NCBI GenBank assembly: GCA_012727625.1
Contig: JAAYGP010000252.1
Location: 1-16,328, forward strand
Reading direction: 5' to 3'
DNA: 16,328 nt
Source: Clostridiaceae bacterium
Lineage (GTDB): Bacteria > Bacillota > Clostridia > DSM-8532
The notes under the pieces: generated by a model
What the model was told of the DNA's origin: nothing
Databases searched by the model: none
The model's input: only the letters and a program-made list of their open reading frames with translations
Made by a program: the position numbers and the translations under genes
Part shown: positions 7,199-15,311 of the stretch, piece after piece
How positions within the stretch are numbered: position 1 is the stretch's first letter
Layout: each line of letters starts with the position of its first letter

Positions 7199-7300
7199 TA
7201 TCACGCATAGTGATAAGCATGCTTTCATTAAGCATCGGTAAATAGCAAATGCATGTACCGGCATCTAAGTCGGCAATGTGCCACGGATTGCTGGTACATG
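7199..7300 (+). promoter_or_regulatory. Three consecutive stem-loops between binding protein and permease genes
   Basis: Just after the lipoprotein stop, TATCAC/GTGATA (7199-7204/7210-7215) and ATGCTT/AAGCAT (7219-7224/7230-7235) form two 5-nt-loop hairpins. A 12-bp stem follows, 7252-7263 with 7289-7300, including one G-T pair and a nested GGCA/TGCC hairpin (7272-7282). None has a T-tract. Such structures commonly protect the binding-protein mRNA or reduce readthrough into the permease genes, giving excess binding protein; that role here is inferred. Confidence 0.65.
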
Positions 7301-7360
7301 TCATATTCTACTTAAGTATTAAAACTATATTTCACTAAAATAACGTCAGGTGGTGAGTTG

Positions 7361-8311
7361 ATGGGTCAATATATTTTGAAAAGAATCCTGATATCCATAA
7401 TAGTTGTGTTTTTGGTAACCGTATTCGTTTTTGCCCTGATACATATGTTGCCGGGCGATCCTGCAAGGCTTTATCTGGGGTTTGAAGCATCGGAGGCTGA
7501 TGTACAGGAAATGCGGGTTAAAATGAATCTGGATAAACCCTGGCATGTGCAGTATTATTTGTGGATGAACGATGTTTTTCATGGCGACCTTGGTGATTCT
7601 CTCCTTTACAGAAGGCCAAATCTGGATATATTCAAGGAAAGAATACCCAGAACCGTGTCTATAGGTATACCTGCTCTTTTAATCTCAGTTCCGATTGCAC
7701 TGATTTTTGGAATTATATGCGCCATAAAAAGAGGAAAATGGATTGATAATCTGCTTACATTTTTTATAACCCTTGGAATGGGCACTCCGGTATTCTGGGT
7801 AAGCATACTTGCAATCTACATATTTGCCATGTGGCTCAAGCTCTTACCCATACAGGGATATGTCAGTCCGGCGGATAATTTTAATCAATACCTATATAAG
7901 GCTACGTTGCCTGTGTTGTGTATGGCAACCCATATGATAGCAGGAGTAGCAAGAAATACACGCACCTACATGCTGGAAACGCTTAATCAGGATTATATCA
8001 GAACACACAGGGCTTTTGGCATTTCTGAACGTAAAATTACTGCCAAGTATGCTTTAAAAAATGCGTTGATTCCTGTTGTAACGGTCCTCGGGTTCCAGGT
8101 GAGAGTCATAATCGGCGGATCACTTTTGATTGAGCAGGTCTTTAACATCCCAGGTCTGGGAACTCTTCTGGTGCTTGCTGTGAACAACAGAGATTATATA
8201 CTGATTCAAAACTGCGTTTTAATGATCGCATCATTTACTGTTCTTGTCAGTTTAATAGTAGATATTCTGTATGGATATATTGATCCGAGAATAAGATTGT
8301 CCCGGAGGTGA
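7361..8311 (+). CDS. ABC transporter permease, DppB/OppB type
   Basis: A 316-residue inner-membrane permease of the binding-protein-dependent family. The N-terminus (YILKRILISIIVVFLV) is the typical first helix of DppB-type subunits, followed by HMLPGDPARL and a periplasmic segment with GDLGDSL. The cytoplasmic EAA-like coupling loop reads LNQDYIRTHRAFGISERKI, with ALIPVVTVLG after it. GGTGG with 7-nt spacing supports ATG 7361 over the TTG directly before it. The stop TGA overlaps the ribosome binding site of the next gene, so translation is probably coupled. It pairs with the DppC-type subunit that follows. Confidence 0.95.
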   Translation: MGQYILKRILISIIVVFLVTVFVFALIHMLPGDPARLYLGFEASEADVQEMRVKMNLDKPWHVQYYLWMNDVFHGDLGDSLLYRRPNLDIFKERIPRTVSIGIPALLISVPIALIFGIICAIKRGKWIDNLLTFFITLGMGTPVFWVSILAIYIFAMWLKLLPIQGYVSPADNFNQYLYKATLPVLCMATHMIAGVARNTRTYMLETLNQDYIRTHRAFGISERKITAKYALKNALIPVVTVLGFQVRVIIGGSLLIEQVFNIPGLGTLLVLAVNNRDYILIQNCVLMIASFTVLVSLIVDILYGYIDPRIRLSRR

Positions 8312-8316
8312 AAAAA

Positions 8317-9228
8317 GTGAATAAATATGTAGCTGAGAAAACCATAGAGGAAAGAAAACAGGAAAAAAAGCAAAGAAGCCTGAATGCTACACGTGAAATG
8401 ATTAGAGTGTTTTTTGGAAGAGGCCTCTATGCAAAAATATGTTTCGGGATAGTTGTTGCATTTATCCTGGTTGCAATATTCTGCCCGCTTTTGACACCAT
8501 ATTCACCATACGAACAATCCCTCAAAGATCAATTCCAGACTCCAAACGCCAAGCATTGGCTTGGGACAGATCAATTAGGGCGGGATCTTTTAACAAGATT
8601 AATGTACGGTGCAAGAATATCTCTTGTAACCGGCCTTGTATCAAGTCTCTGGGGAGCTTTTCTCGGAGTTACCCTTGGTCTGATTGCAGGTTATTCAAGG
8701 GGATTTGCGCAGCATTTTATTATGAGGTGTGTCGATGCACAGCTTTCAATCCCATCAATTATTTTTACAATGATACTCATTCCAATATTTGGTGCTACCA
8801 TTTTGGGAGTCGGATTTGTTATCGGACTTTCATCAATACCTGGATATGCCAGAAATATCTATGCACAGGTGTTGTCTCTGCGGGAGCAGGATTATGTGAC
8901 TGCCGCACATCTTGTTGGGCAAAAGAAATATAAAATTTTAATAAGACACCTGCTGCCTAATGTATTTCCCATTATAATTATCAGCTTTACAGTAAGTGTT
9001 GGTGCAGCCATAATGGCTGAAGCCGGACTTGCTTATCTTGGCGTAGGTTTGAATCCTCCGCTTCCCGCGTGGGGTTCAATGGTATCCGAAGGTTATAAAT
9101 ATCTGACTATATACCCGCACCTTGCTATGTATCCGGGATTTTGCCTGATGCTCCTCATTATTTCTCTGAGCATCGTCGGTGATGGTCTGCGCGATGCACT
9201 GGATCCTAAGTTAAGGGGGAAATTATAA
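8317..9228 (+). CDS. ABC transporter permease, DppC/OppC type
   Basis: A 303-residue partner permease. A charged N-terminal tail (EERKQEKKQR) leads to the OppC-type first helix, then LTPYSPYEQ and WLGTDQLGRDLLTRLMYGAR, a signature of DppC subunits. The coupling loop reads LREQDYVTAAHLVGQKKY. GTG 8317 is chosen because GGAGG (8304-8308) lies 8 nt upstream; the in-frame GTG at 8308 overlaps that site. The gene ends with TAA directly joined to the ATG of the next one. Confidence 0.95.
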   Translation: MNKYVAEKTIEERKQEKKQRSLNATREMIRVFFGRGLYAKICFGIVVAFILVAIFCPLLTPYSPYEQSLKDQFQTPNAKHWLGTDQLGRDLLTRLMYGARISLVTGLVSSLWGAFLGVTLGLIAGYSRGFAQHFIMRCVDAQLSIPSIIFTMILIPIFGATILGVGFVIGLSSIPGYARNIYAQVLSLREQDYVTAAHLVGQKKYKILIRHLLPNVFPIIIISFTVSVGAAIMAEAGLAYLGVGLNPPLPAWGSMVSEGYKYLTIYPHLAMYPGFCLMLLIISLSIVGDGLRDALDPKLRGKL

Positions 9229-10221
9229 ATGGGCAATAGATTATTGGAAGTAAACAACCTGAAATTGTCGTTTTTTACTGTATCTGGTGAGGTTAAGGCT
9301 GTAGATGATATATCATATCATGTTGACGAACAGGAAGTAATTGCCATAGTCGGCGAGAGCGGATGCGGCAAGTCTGTAAGTCAGATGACCGTGATGCAGC
9401 TTATACAGATGCCTCCCGGAAAAATACTTGGTGGCGAGGTATTATACAAGGGAAAAGATCTTCTTAAATATGGTCCCAGATCAAATGAGATGCGCATGAT
9501 ACGCGGTGCCGAAATTTCAATGATTTTCCAGGAACCTATGACCTCTTTAAACCCTGTATTTACTGTCGGAGATCAATTAAGAGAAATAATAATGGTCCAT
9601 AAAAAAGTCAGCAAAAAAGAAGCCTGGGATTTAGGCATCCAGGCTCTTAAGAGTGTCGAAATCCCTGACGCCGAGACCAGGATGAAAAACTATCCTTTTG
9701 AAATGAGCGGAGGCATGCGTCAAAGAGTACTGATTGCAATGTCTGTTGCCTGCGATTCAAAGCTCATTATTGCCGATGAACCGACAACCGCTCTTGATGT
9801 AACCACACAGGCACAGGTTACAGACCTGCTTATGTCTCTTGTTAAAAAAATGAAAACATCTCTGGTTATTGTAACTCATAATTTGGGATTGGTTACACGA
9901 TATGCTGAAAGAATTTATGTAATGTATGCCGGGAAATTCGTTGAATCCGGAACAACTGAAGATCTGATAACGAACCCGAAACATCCTTATACTGCTGGTT
10001 TATTGAGTTCAGTGCCAAAAATTACAGGAGAAAAACAAGAAAAGCTGAAGCCTATTGAAGGGTTTCCGCCAAGCCTTATTGATTTGCCCCCGCATTGTGC
10101 CTTTTTGCCAAGATGTCCATATGCTACGGATGAATGTGCTTATGGGCCTTACCCGCCAATGCGGATAGTAGGTGATAATAATCACATGTGTGCTTGTTAT
10201 AATTGTATAGGAGGGCAGTAA
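9229..10221 (+). CDS. ABC transporter ATP-binding protein, DppD/OppD type
   Basis: A 330-residue ATPase. Walker A GESGCGKS is at 42-49, the Q-loop Gln at 101, signature MSGGMRQR at 159-166, Walker B LIIADEP at 179-185 and the H-loop His at 217. The C-terminal oligopeptide/dipeptide extension (NPKHPYTAGLL, then PRCPYATDEC and further Cys residues) is complete. GGGGG with 9-nt spacing precedes the ATG, which directly follows the upstream stop. It powers import with the next gene product as heterodimer partner. Confidence 0.95.
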   Translation: MGNRLLEVNNLKLSFFTVSGEVKAVDDISYHVDEQEVIAIVGESGCGKSVSQMTVMQLIQMPPGKILGGEVLYKGKDLLKYGPRSNEMRMIRGAEISMIFQEPMTSLNPVFTVGDQLREIIMVHKKVSKKEAWDLGIQALKSVEIPDAETRMKNYPFEMSGGMRQRVLIAMSVACDSKLIIADEPTTALDVTTQAQVTDLLMSLVKKMKTSLVIVTHNLGLVTRYAERIYVMYAGKFVESGTTEDLITNPKHPYTAGLLSSVPKITGEKQEKLKPIEGFPPSLIDLPPHCAFLPRCPYATDECAYGPYPPMRIVGDNNHMCACYNCIGGQ

Positions 10222-10222
10222 T

Positions 10223-11212
10223 ATGGCTGTATCAAGTTTGAGTAAACCGATATTGAAAGTTGAAAATTTAGCAATGTATTTTCCCTTAAAGAAAAAATTG
10301 GGTTCACGAGAGCGCAAATATGTTAAGGCTGTTGATGATATTAGCTTTGAAGTGCAGGAAGGTGAAACATTTGGCTTAGTAGGAGAAAGCGGATGCGGGA
10401 AAACGACAACGGGGAAATGCATATTGAGAGCCTTGGATCCTACTGACGGGAAAGTTTATTATAAAGGAAGAGACATAGCAAAAATACCAATAAAATCTAT
10501 AAAGCCTATAAGGCGGGAATTGCAGCTGATATTTCAAGACCCATACGGGTCCCTTGATCCGCGCCAATCAGTTTACTCGATATTAAAGGAAGCAATCGTG
10601 TCGGATCATAAATTCCATACACGCAAGGAAATTAATAATCGAGTTGAAGAATTGCTAAACTTAGTGGAACTGGATCCTGATATTGGGTACCGTTATCCCC
10701 ATGAAATGAGTGGAGGTCAGCGACAGAGACTGGGCATTGCCAGAGCACTGGCATGTAGTCCGCATCTTCTGGTTTGTGATGAGCCTGTTTCAGCCCTTGA
10801 TGTTTCAATTCAGGCACAAATAATAAACTTATTTAAGGAACTGCAGAAAAAACTGGGCACGACATATGTATATATTGCACATGATCTTGCTGTGGTGCGG
10901 CATATTGCCAATCGTATCGGAGTTATGTACCTGGGAAAATTAGTAGAAGTAATGGATTCCGAAGACATATATGATAATCCAAGGCATCCGTATACCAAAG
11001 CTCTTATTTCAGCGGTCCCAACCACAGATTATTATATAGAAAAAAAACGTGAAAGGATTATACTAAAGGGCGAAGTCCCCAGCCCTATAAATGCGCCCTC
11101 CGGTTGTCCGTTTCATCCCAGGTGTGTTTATGCGACGGGTATATGCAAGAAAGAAATGCCGAATTTTAAGGATATCGGAAAAGGCCACATGGTTGCGTGT
11201 CATAATCTTTGA
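10223..11212 (+). CDS. ABC transporter ATP-binding protein, DppF/OppF type
   Basis: A 329-residue ATPase of the F type. The N-terminus contains YFPLKKK, Walker A GESGCGKT is at 54-61, the Q-loop Gln at 105 in IFQDPYGSLDPR, signature MSGGQRQR at 162-169 and Walker B LLVCDEP at 182-188. The H-loop reads YIAHDLAVV. The C-terminal extension NPRHPYTKALI and HPRCVYATGIC is complete. It begins one base after the preceding stop, with GGAGGG inside the end of that gene. It completes a five-gene importer. Confidence 0.95.
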   Translation: MAVSSLSKPILKVENLAMYFPLKKKLGSRERKYVKAVDDISFEVQEGETFGLVGESGCGKTTTGKCILRALDPTDGKVYYKGRDIAKIPIKSIKPIRRELQLIFQDPYGSLDPRQSVYSILKEAIVSDHKFHTRKEINNRVEELLNLVELDPDIGYRYPHEMSGGQRQRLGIARALACSPHLLVCDEPVSALDVSIQAQIINLFKELQKKLGTTYVYIAHDLAVVRHIANRIGVMYLGKLVEVMDSEDIYDNPRHPYTKALISAVPTTDYYIEKKRERIILKGEVPSPINAPSGCPFHPRCVYATGICKKEMPNFKDIGKGHMVACHNL

Positions 11213-11249
11213 TACCTAACCTGAAGTTTTCTTAAATTATGGAGGAATT

Positions 11250-12662
11250 ATGATAAAGCAAGACAGACGGATTGAGCCGGCCGAACGCCATCATATGATG
11301 ACCAATGAGCCGGTGGGGAAATTAATAGTTTCATTAGCTCTTCCGACTATTTTCAGTATGTTGGTTTCCTCATTATATAGCATGGCAGACACCTACTTTG
11401 TAAGCAAAATTGACATAAGTGCAACGGCTGCGGTAGGTGTCGCATTTCCTCTTTTTATCATTATTCAGGCTATTTCCATGATGCTTTCCATGGGTGCAGG
11501 GAGTTTTTCAGCCCGGTTACTGGGAGCAGGCAATGTTGATATGGCAAACAGAACCGTTTCTACGGCGTTTATACTGTCCGTGTCCTGCGGAACAATAATA
11601 GGCCTGTTCAGTATTATTTTTATAGAACCGTTAATGCTGCTGCTCGGGGCTACACCAACATCACTGCAATATGCAGTCGATTATGCGTTTTGGGTAATAA
11701 TAGCATCTCCTTTTTTCAGTGCATCGTTTGTGCTGAATGCAACAATTAGGCAGGAAGGCAGTGCTAAACTTGCCAGTATCGGCATGCTTTCAGGATCAAT
11801 AATAAATGTTATTCTTGATCCGATTTTTATATTCATATTAGATCTTGGTATTGTAGGTGCTGCGTTGGCTACAAGTATTAGTCAGATTATCAGCTTTTTG
11901 ATTCTCTTTTATTTTGTTCTGAGGAAAAAAACTGTCACCCGAATAAAACTATCGTTTTTTACTCCGAACAAAATTATATTAAAGGAGATATTCGGAATGG
12001 GAACCCCTGCATTTTTTCAACAAGGTCTTCAAAGCCTTTCCGGTATATTACTGAATAACGGTGCAAGTTTTTATGGAGGGGATCTGGCCTTGGGAAGCAT
12101 GCAGATTACACATAGGATAATTATGATTATTGTACAGGTAATACTCGGTTTCAGTAACGGCTTTTCACCTGTTTGCGGGTATAATTACGGAGCGGGAAAA
12201 TTTGAACGGGTAAAAGAATCCTTCAAATTCTCGCAGAAAACCGGTATTTTTGTCACTACAATTATAATTACTACAGGAATTTTGTTTGCTCCACAAATCA
12301 TATCCCTCTTTGGCAAAGATAACCCGGATTTAATTGACATTGGATCAACTATTCTGCGAATACAGTTTTCGATTCTTCCTTTTATGGTCTTCATAATTAT
12401 TTCAAATTCTTTGTTTCAGGCCTGCGGAAAACCAATTAAAGCGGCAATTATGTCTCTTACCAGACAGGGACTGTTTTTTATTCCATTGATTATAATACTT
12501 CCCCGATTATTTGGACTTGACGGAGTTATTATTGCACAGCCATTGGCAAATTTTATTTCATTTTTAGTGTCAGTTCCATTGACAATAAGTATGTTGCATG
12601 AAATTAACAGAATCCAAAAATCCGGGGAGGTTCCGATATATCCATATTCATATGACAAATAG
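11250..12662 (+). CDS. MATE family efflux transporter 1
   Basis: A 470-residue, 12-helix multidrug and toxin extrusion protein, which exports compounds in exchange for Na+ or H+. MATE features include LALPTIFSMLVSSLYSMADTYFVS in the first helices, a Gly/Ala-rich SMGAGSFSARLLG, and the repeated half starting near GTPAFFQQGLQS, with GYNYGAGKFERVKES after it. It lies 37 bp after the ABC ATPase with a GGAGG site, so it is probably co-transcribed with the importer. It is a close paralogue of the next gene. The exported compound is unknown; drug efflux, metabolite export, or simple proximity are all possible. Confidence 0.93.
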   Translation: MIKQDRRIEPAERHHMMTNEPVGKLIVSLALPTIFSMLVSSLYSMADTYFVSKIDISATAAVGVAFPLFIIIQAISMMLSMGAGSFSARLLGAGNVDMANRTVSTAFILSVSCGTIIGLFSIIFIEPLMLLLGATPTSLQYAVDYAFWVIIASPFFSASFVLNATIRQEGSAKLASIGMLSGSIINVILDPIFIFILDLGIVGAALATSISQIISFLILFYFVLRKKTVTRIKLSFFTPNKIILKEIFGMGTPAFFQQGLQSLSGILLNNGASFYGGDLALGSMQITHRIIMIIVQVILGFSNGFSPVCGYNYGAGKFERVKESFKFSQKTGIFVTTIIITTGILFAPQIISLFGKDNPDLIDIGSTILRIQFSILPFMVFIIISNSLFQACGKPIKAAIMSLTRQGLFFIPLIIILPRLFGLDGVIIAQPLANFISFLVSVPLTISMLHEINRIQKSGEVPIYPYSYDK

Positions 12663-12702
12663 AGGTACAAAGGACGAATATACATCATAAGGGGGAATTC
12701 AA

Positions 12703-14118
12703 ATGAGATATAAAAAAGAAGTTAGCGCGGAAGAACGACATCTAATGATGACAACTCACCCGGTCGGAGGACTAATTTTAAAAATGTCACTTCCGACTAT
12801 TTCCACAATGCTTGTAAATTCACTATACAATATGGTTGATACATATTTTGTAAGCAAAATAAGCATAAGCGCTTCGGCAGCAGTAGGCATAGTTTTCCCT
12901 CTGTTTGCAATTATTCAGGCTTTATCAATGATGTTTGCACTGGGAGGAGGAAGCTTTATTGCCCGAAAGCTTGGTGAAGGCGATGTTGACACAGCAAACA
13001 GAACACTATCCACATCATTCATATTGTCAATAATTTGCGGCAGTGTAATCGGTATATTCAGCATTATATTTTTAAAACCTTTAATGATATTTCTTGGAGC
13101 TACTCCCACATCTCTTGAGTATGCATCCCAATATGCTTTTTGGGTTATAATTGCCACCCCATTTTTTAGCGCCTCTTTTGTGTTAAACAACTGCATTAGG
13201 CAGGAGGGCAGCGCAAATCTTGCAATGTTCGGCATGATGATAGGAACAGTGATTAATCTGATTCTTGACCCTATTTTAATTTTTACTTTTAACCTTGGCA
13301 TCATAGGCGCGGCGGTCGCAACAAGCATCAGTCAGATAGTAAGCTGCATGATTCTATTTGTAGCGGTTCTTAGAGGCAAATCTGTTACTAAAATAAAGAT
13401 ATCATTGTTCACACCAAGCAAGGAAATACTTGGTGAAATTTTCCGTATAGGCGCCCCTGCTTTTTTCCGCCAAGGACTTCACAGCATATCAGCCATAATG
13501 CTGAATAATGCTGCCAGTGTATATGGCGATATCGCGCTTGGCAGCATGTCAATAGTCAATAAACTGATGGGGGTCATTTTTACGGTTTTAATGGGATTCG
13601 GGCACGGTTTTCAGCCAGTATGCGGTTACAATTATGGTGCCAAAAAGTATTCAAGGATAATAAAAGCTTTTTCATTCTCGATGAAAGTGTGCATTGCAGC
13701 TATTCTATTGTTGGGTACTGCCGGTTACATATTCGCTCCGCAAATTGTATCATTGTTCAGGAGTGATAATCCGGAGATTATCAGAATAGGCACGGCTATT
13801 ATGCGCGCAAATTTCATTGTATTGCCTCTGGTTGCGTTCACAACAGTGTCCAATATGATGTTCCAATCCTGCGGGCAACCGGTTCAGGCTGCGGTGATTG
13901 CTCTTTCCAGAAATGGAATCTGCCTGATACCAATGGTATTGTTACTGCCAAGATTATTCCAATTACAAGGAGTTATTTATGCGCAGCCAGCCGCTGATAT
14001 ACTCACATTTTTAATCACGGTTCCAATGAGCGTACATATTCTTAAACAGTTTTTAAACACACCCGATGACACTGTTTTTAGCGTGGCTTCTAAAATTGGC
14101 AGCAAAAGTAAAATATGA
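12703..14118 (+). CDS. MATE family efflux transporter 2 (tandem paralogue)
   Basis: A 471-residue MATE transporter collinear with the preceding gene product over its whole length; well over half the residues look identical by eye. Both begin with a soluble leader containing AERHxMMT and share DTYFVSKI, LGATPTSL, YAFWVII, SFVLN, IRQEGSA and VCGYNYGA. The 40-bp gap holds a GGGGGA ribosome binding site. The pair arose by tandem duplication. DNA codon choices have drifted, so the duplication is not recent, and both copies are intact, which suggests distinct or cooperating functions. It is the last gene of the long same-strand run. Confidence 0.93.
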   Translation: MRYKKEVSAEERHLMMTTHPVGGLILKMSLPTISTMLVNSLYNMVDTYFVSKISISASAAVGIVFPLFAIIQALSMMFALGGGSFIARKLGEGDVDTANRTLSTSFILSIICGSVIGIFSIIFLKPLMIFLGATPTSLEYASQYAFWVIIATPFFSASFVLNNCIRQEGSANLAMFGMMIGTVINLILDPILIFTFNLGIIGAAVATSISQIVSCMILFVAVLRGKSVTKIKISLFTPSKEILGEIFRIGAPAFFRQGLHSISAIMLNNAASVYGDIALGSMSIVNKLMGVIFTVLMGFGHGFQPVCGYNYGAKKYSRIIKAFSFSMKVCIAAILLLGTAGYIFAPQIVSLFRSDNPEIIRIGTAIMRANFIVLPLVAFTTVSNMMFQSCGQPVQAAVIALSRNGICLIPMVLLLPRLFQLQGVIYAQPAADILTFLITVPMSVHILKQFLNTPDDTVFSVASKIGSKSKI

Positions 14119-14227
14119 CGTTAAAATAATCACCCGGAGCTTCTCTGTTTTTATACAGAGTAACGCGCGAAAACTGAATTGTTGCTTTTCATGCTTTTTT
14201 GGTCACTCATTGACTGGATAACCATAG

Positions 14228-14322
14228 ATACTGTGCAGTAAAGGAAACAAAAGTTTCCCATTCCCTCTGAAGGAGGCTGTCAGGTAAAAGCTTTTTAGAC
14301 AGCCCCTTTTACTGCATAGTAT
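14228..14322. repeat. 95-bp structured inverted-repeat element
   Basis: The ends are imperfect inverted repeats: 14228-14244 and the complement of 14305-14322 (ATACTATGCAGTAAAAGG) differ by one substitution and one indel. Inside are two hairpins: GGAAAC-AAAA-GTTTCC (14243-14258), and GGCTGTC/GACAGCC (14275-14281/14298-14304), the second extended by TAAAA/TTTTA around a tiny loop. The whole could fold as a three-way junction. It resembles a small non-autonomous mobile element (MITE-like) or a REP-like repeat, and may also terminate the MATE transcript. Its right end coincides with the left end of the duplicated segment. Confidence 0.6.
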
Positions 14323-14437
14323 CCACTTATTTTTGATTTTTTCATTTTAATGCATTAAAATGGTCTTATATAAATTATGCTGAATTATATTTTCAAGGGG
14401 ACTAATATATGAGTAAAAATGATAAAGTAATAATAGT
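14321..14437 (+). repeat. Dispersed direct repeat, copy 2 (intact gene start)
   Basis: This is the partner of the segment at 2094-2210. It holds the AT-rich 88-bp upstream region and first codons of the dehydrogenase gene. The upstream part has TATATAAATTATG near 14367-14379 as a possible -10 area and probably contains the promoter, but I see no clear -35 box at 17 nt. AAGGGGAC (14395-14402) serves as the ribosome binding site. Confidence 0.93.
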
Positions 14438-15242
14438 AACAGGTGCGTCTTCCGGTCTTGGGTCTGCTGTGGCAAAATGTCTGGCGGATGCCGGTTACAC
14501 AGTCTTTGCCGGGGCAAGGTCATATAAGGGCACAACCTTAAGTGATAATAACAACTTAAAAAAAGTATATCTGGACGTTACAGACCAGGCTTCAATAGAC
14601 AGCTTTATTAATAACATTATTTCACAAAAAGGAAAAATAGACGTATTGATTAATTGCGCTGCAATGCTTGTTTTAGGTTCGGTTGAGGATACCGCAATCG
14701 ATGAATATGAGAAAGTTCTTAACACAAATCTTATTGGAACTATAAGAATGTGCAAGGCAGTGCTCCCCCACATGCGGGATAACCATAGCGGTCTTATAAT
14801 TAACTTCAGCTCAATTATGGGTCTTCTGGCTATCCCGTTTCAAAGCGCTTACAGCGCATCCAAATTCGCAATTGAAGGCTTCACTGAAGCACTTAGTATG
14901 GAGACAAAAGAATTTGGCATAAAAGTAACATTGATTGAGCCAACAGATCACAAATCAGGTTCCCAGAAGTACAGACCTCATGCCTTACTTGCTGATGATT
15001 CCGGTTCTGCCTACAGGGACGTGTTTTTAAAAGTAACTTCAAAAATTGAATATGACGAATCTCACGGAAGCGAACCTGAATCTCTTGCAAACTTTGTAAA
15101 GAAAATAATTCAGTGCAAAAATCCAAAGCTCCGATATAAGGTGGGAAAATTTGATCAAAGGCTTTCAGTATTGCTGAAAAGAATATTACCAGGACGTATA
15201 TTTGAATCTGTTATCTACTCTTACTATAACTCAGGTAAATAA
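14409..15242 (+). CDS. Short-chain dehydrogenase/reductase (classical SDR)
   Basis: A 277-residue NAD(P)-dependent oxidoreductase. The nucleotide-binding motif TGASSGLG is at 11-18, DVTD at 56-59, NCAA at 82-85 (usually NNAG), and the catalytic set is Ser134/Ser135, Tyr148 and Lys152 in YSASK. The C-terminal tail, with KVGKFDQRLSVLLKRILPG and then an aromatic end, resembles retinol/17-beta-hydroxysteroid dehydrogenase-like SDRs that act on hydrophobic substrates, the group that also contains 3-ketosphinganine reductase. The gene has its own upstream region after the inverted-repeat element. The start is fixed by AAGGGG and by conservation with the truncated copy at 2182. It is followed 12 bp later by the YkgJ-like frame. 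The substrate is not determined. Confidence 0.88.
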   Translation: MSKNDKVIIVTGASSGLGSAVAKCLADAGYTVFAGARSYKGTTLSDNNNLKKVYLDVTDQASIDSFINNIISQKGKIDVLINCAAMLVLGSVEDTAIDEYEKVLNTNLIGTIRMCKAVLPHMRDNHSGLIINFSSIMGLLAIPFQSAYSASKFAIEGFTEALSMETKEFGIKVTLIEPTDHKSGSQKYRPHALLADDSGSAYRDVFLKVTSKIEYDESHGSEPESLANFVKKIIQCKNPKLRYKVGKFDQRLSVLLKRILPGRIFESVIYSYYNSGK

Positions 15243-15254
15243 AGGAATCAGGCA

Positions 15255-15311
15255 ATGGATAAAAATGAAAACAGATTTATAAAACTTTATAAAAGAGCAT
15301 GGAAAAAATAG
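15255..15311 (+). other. Probable true N-terminus of the YkgJ-like protein, in the 0 frame
   Basis: ATG 15255 has an AAAGGAA site 8-9 nt upstream and encodes MDKNENRFIKLYKRAWKK before TAG at 15309-15311. The stop comes directly after TGG AAA AAA, an A6 run (15303-15308). A -1 shift on that run continues as IGENTPLEYDCG, giving one continuous protein of about 181 residues. It is therefore either the first half of a frameshifted gene, a sequencing error of one missing A, or a programmed frameshift. Confidence 0.65.

Noticed and set aside
8439..8933. 164-codon plus-strand open frame inside the second permease gene
   Set aside because: It overlaps an unambiguous DppC-type permease in another frame and has no motifs.
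12915..13328. 137-codon minus-strand open frame inside the second MATE gene
   Set aside because: Antisense shadow of a membrane-protein gene, with no support of its own.
14143..14163. CTCTG/CAGAG hairpin just after the second MATE gene as a terminator
   Set aside because: The stem is only 5 bp and is not followed by a T-tract. Termination may instead occur at the structured element at 14228-14322.
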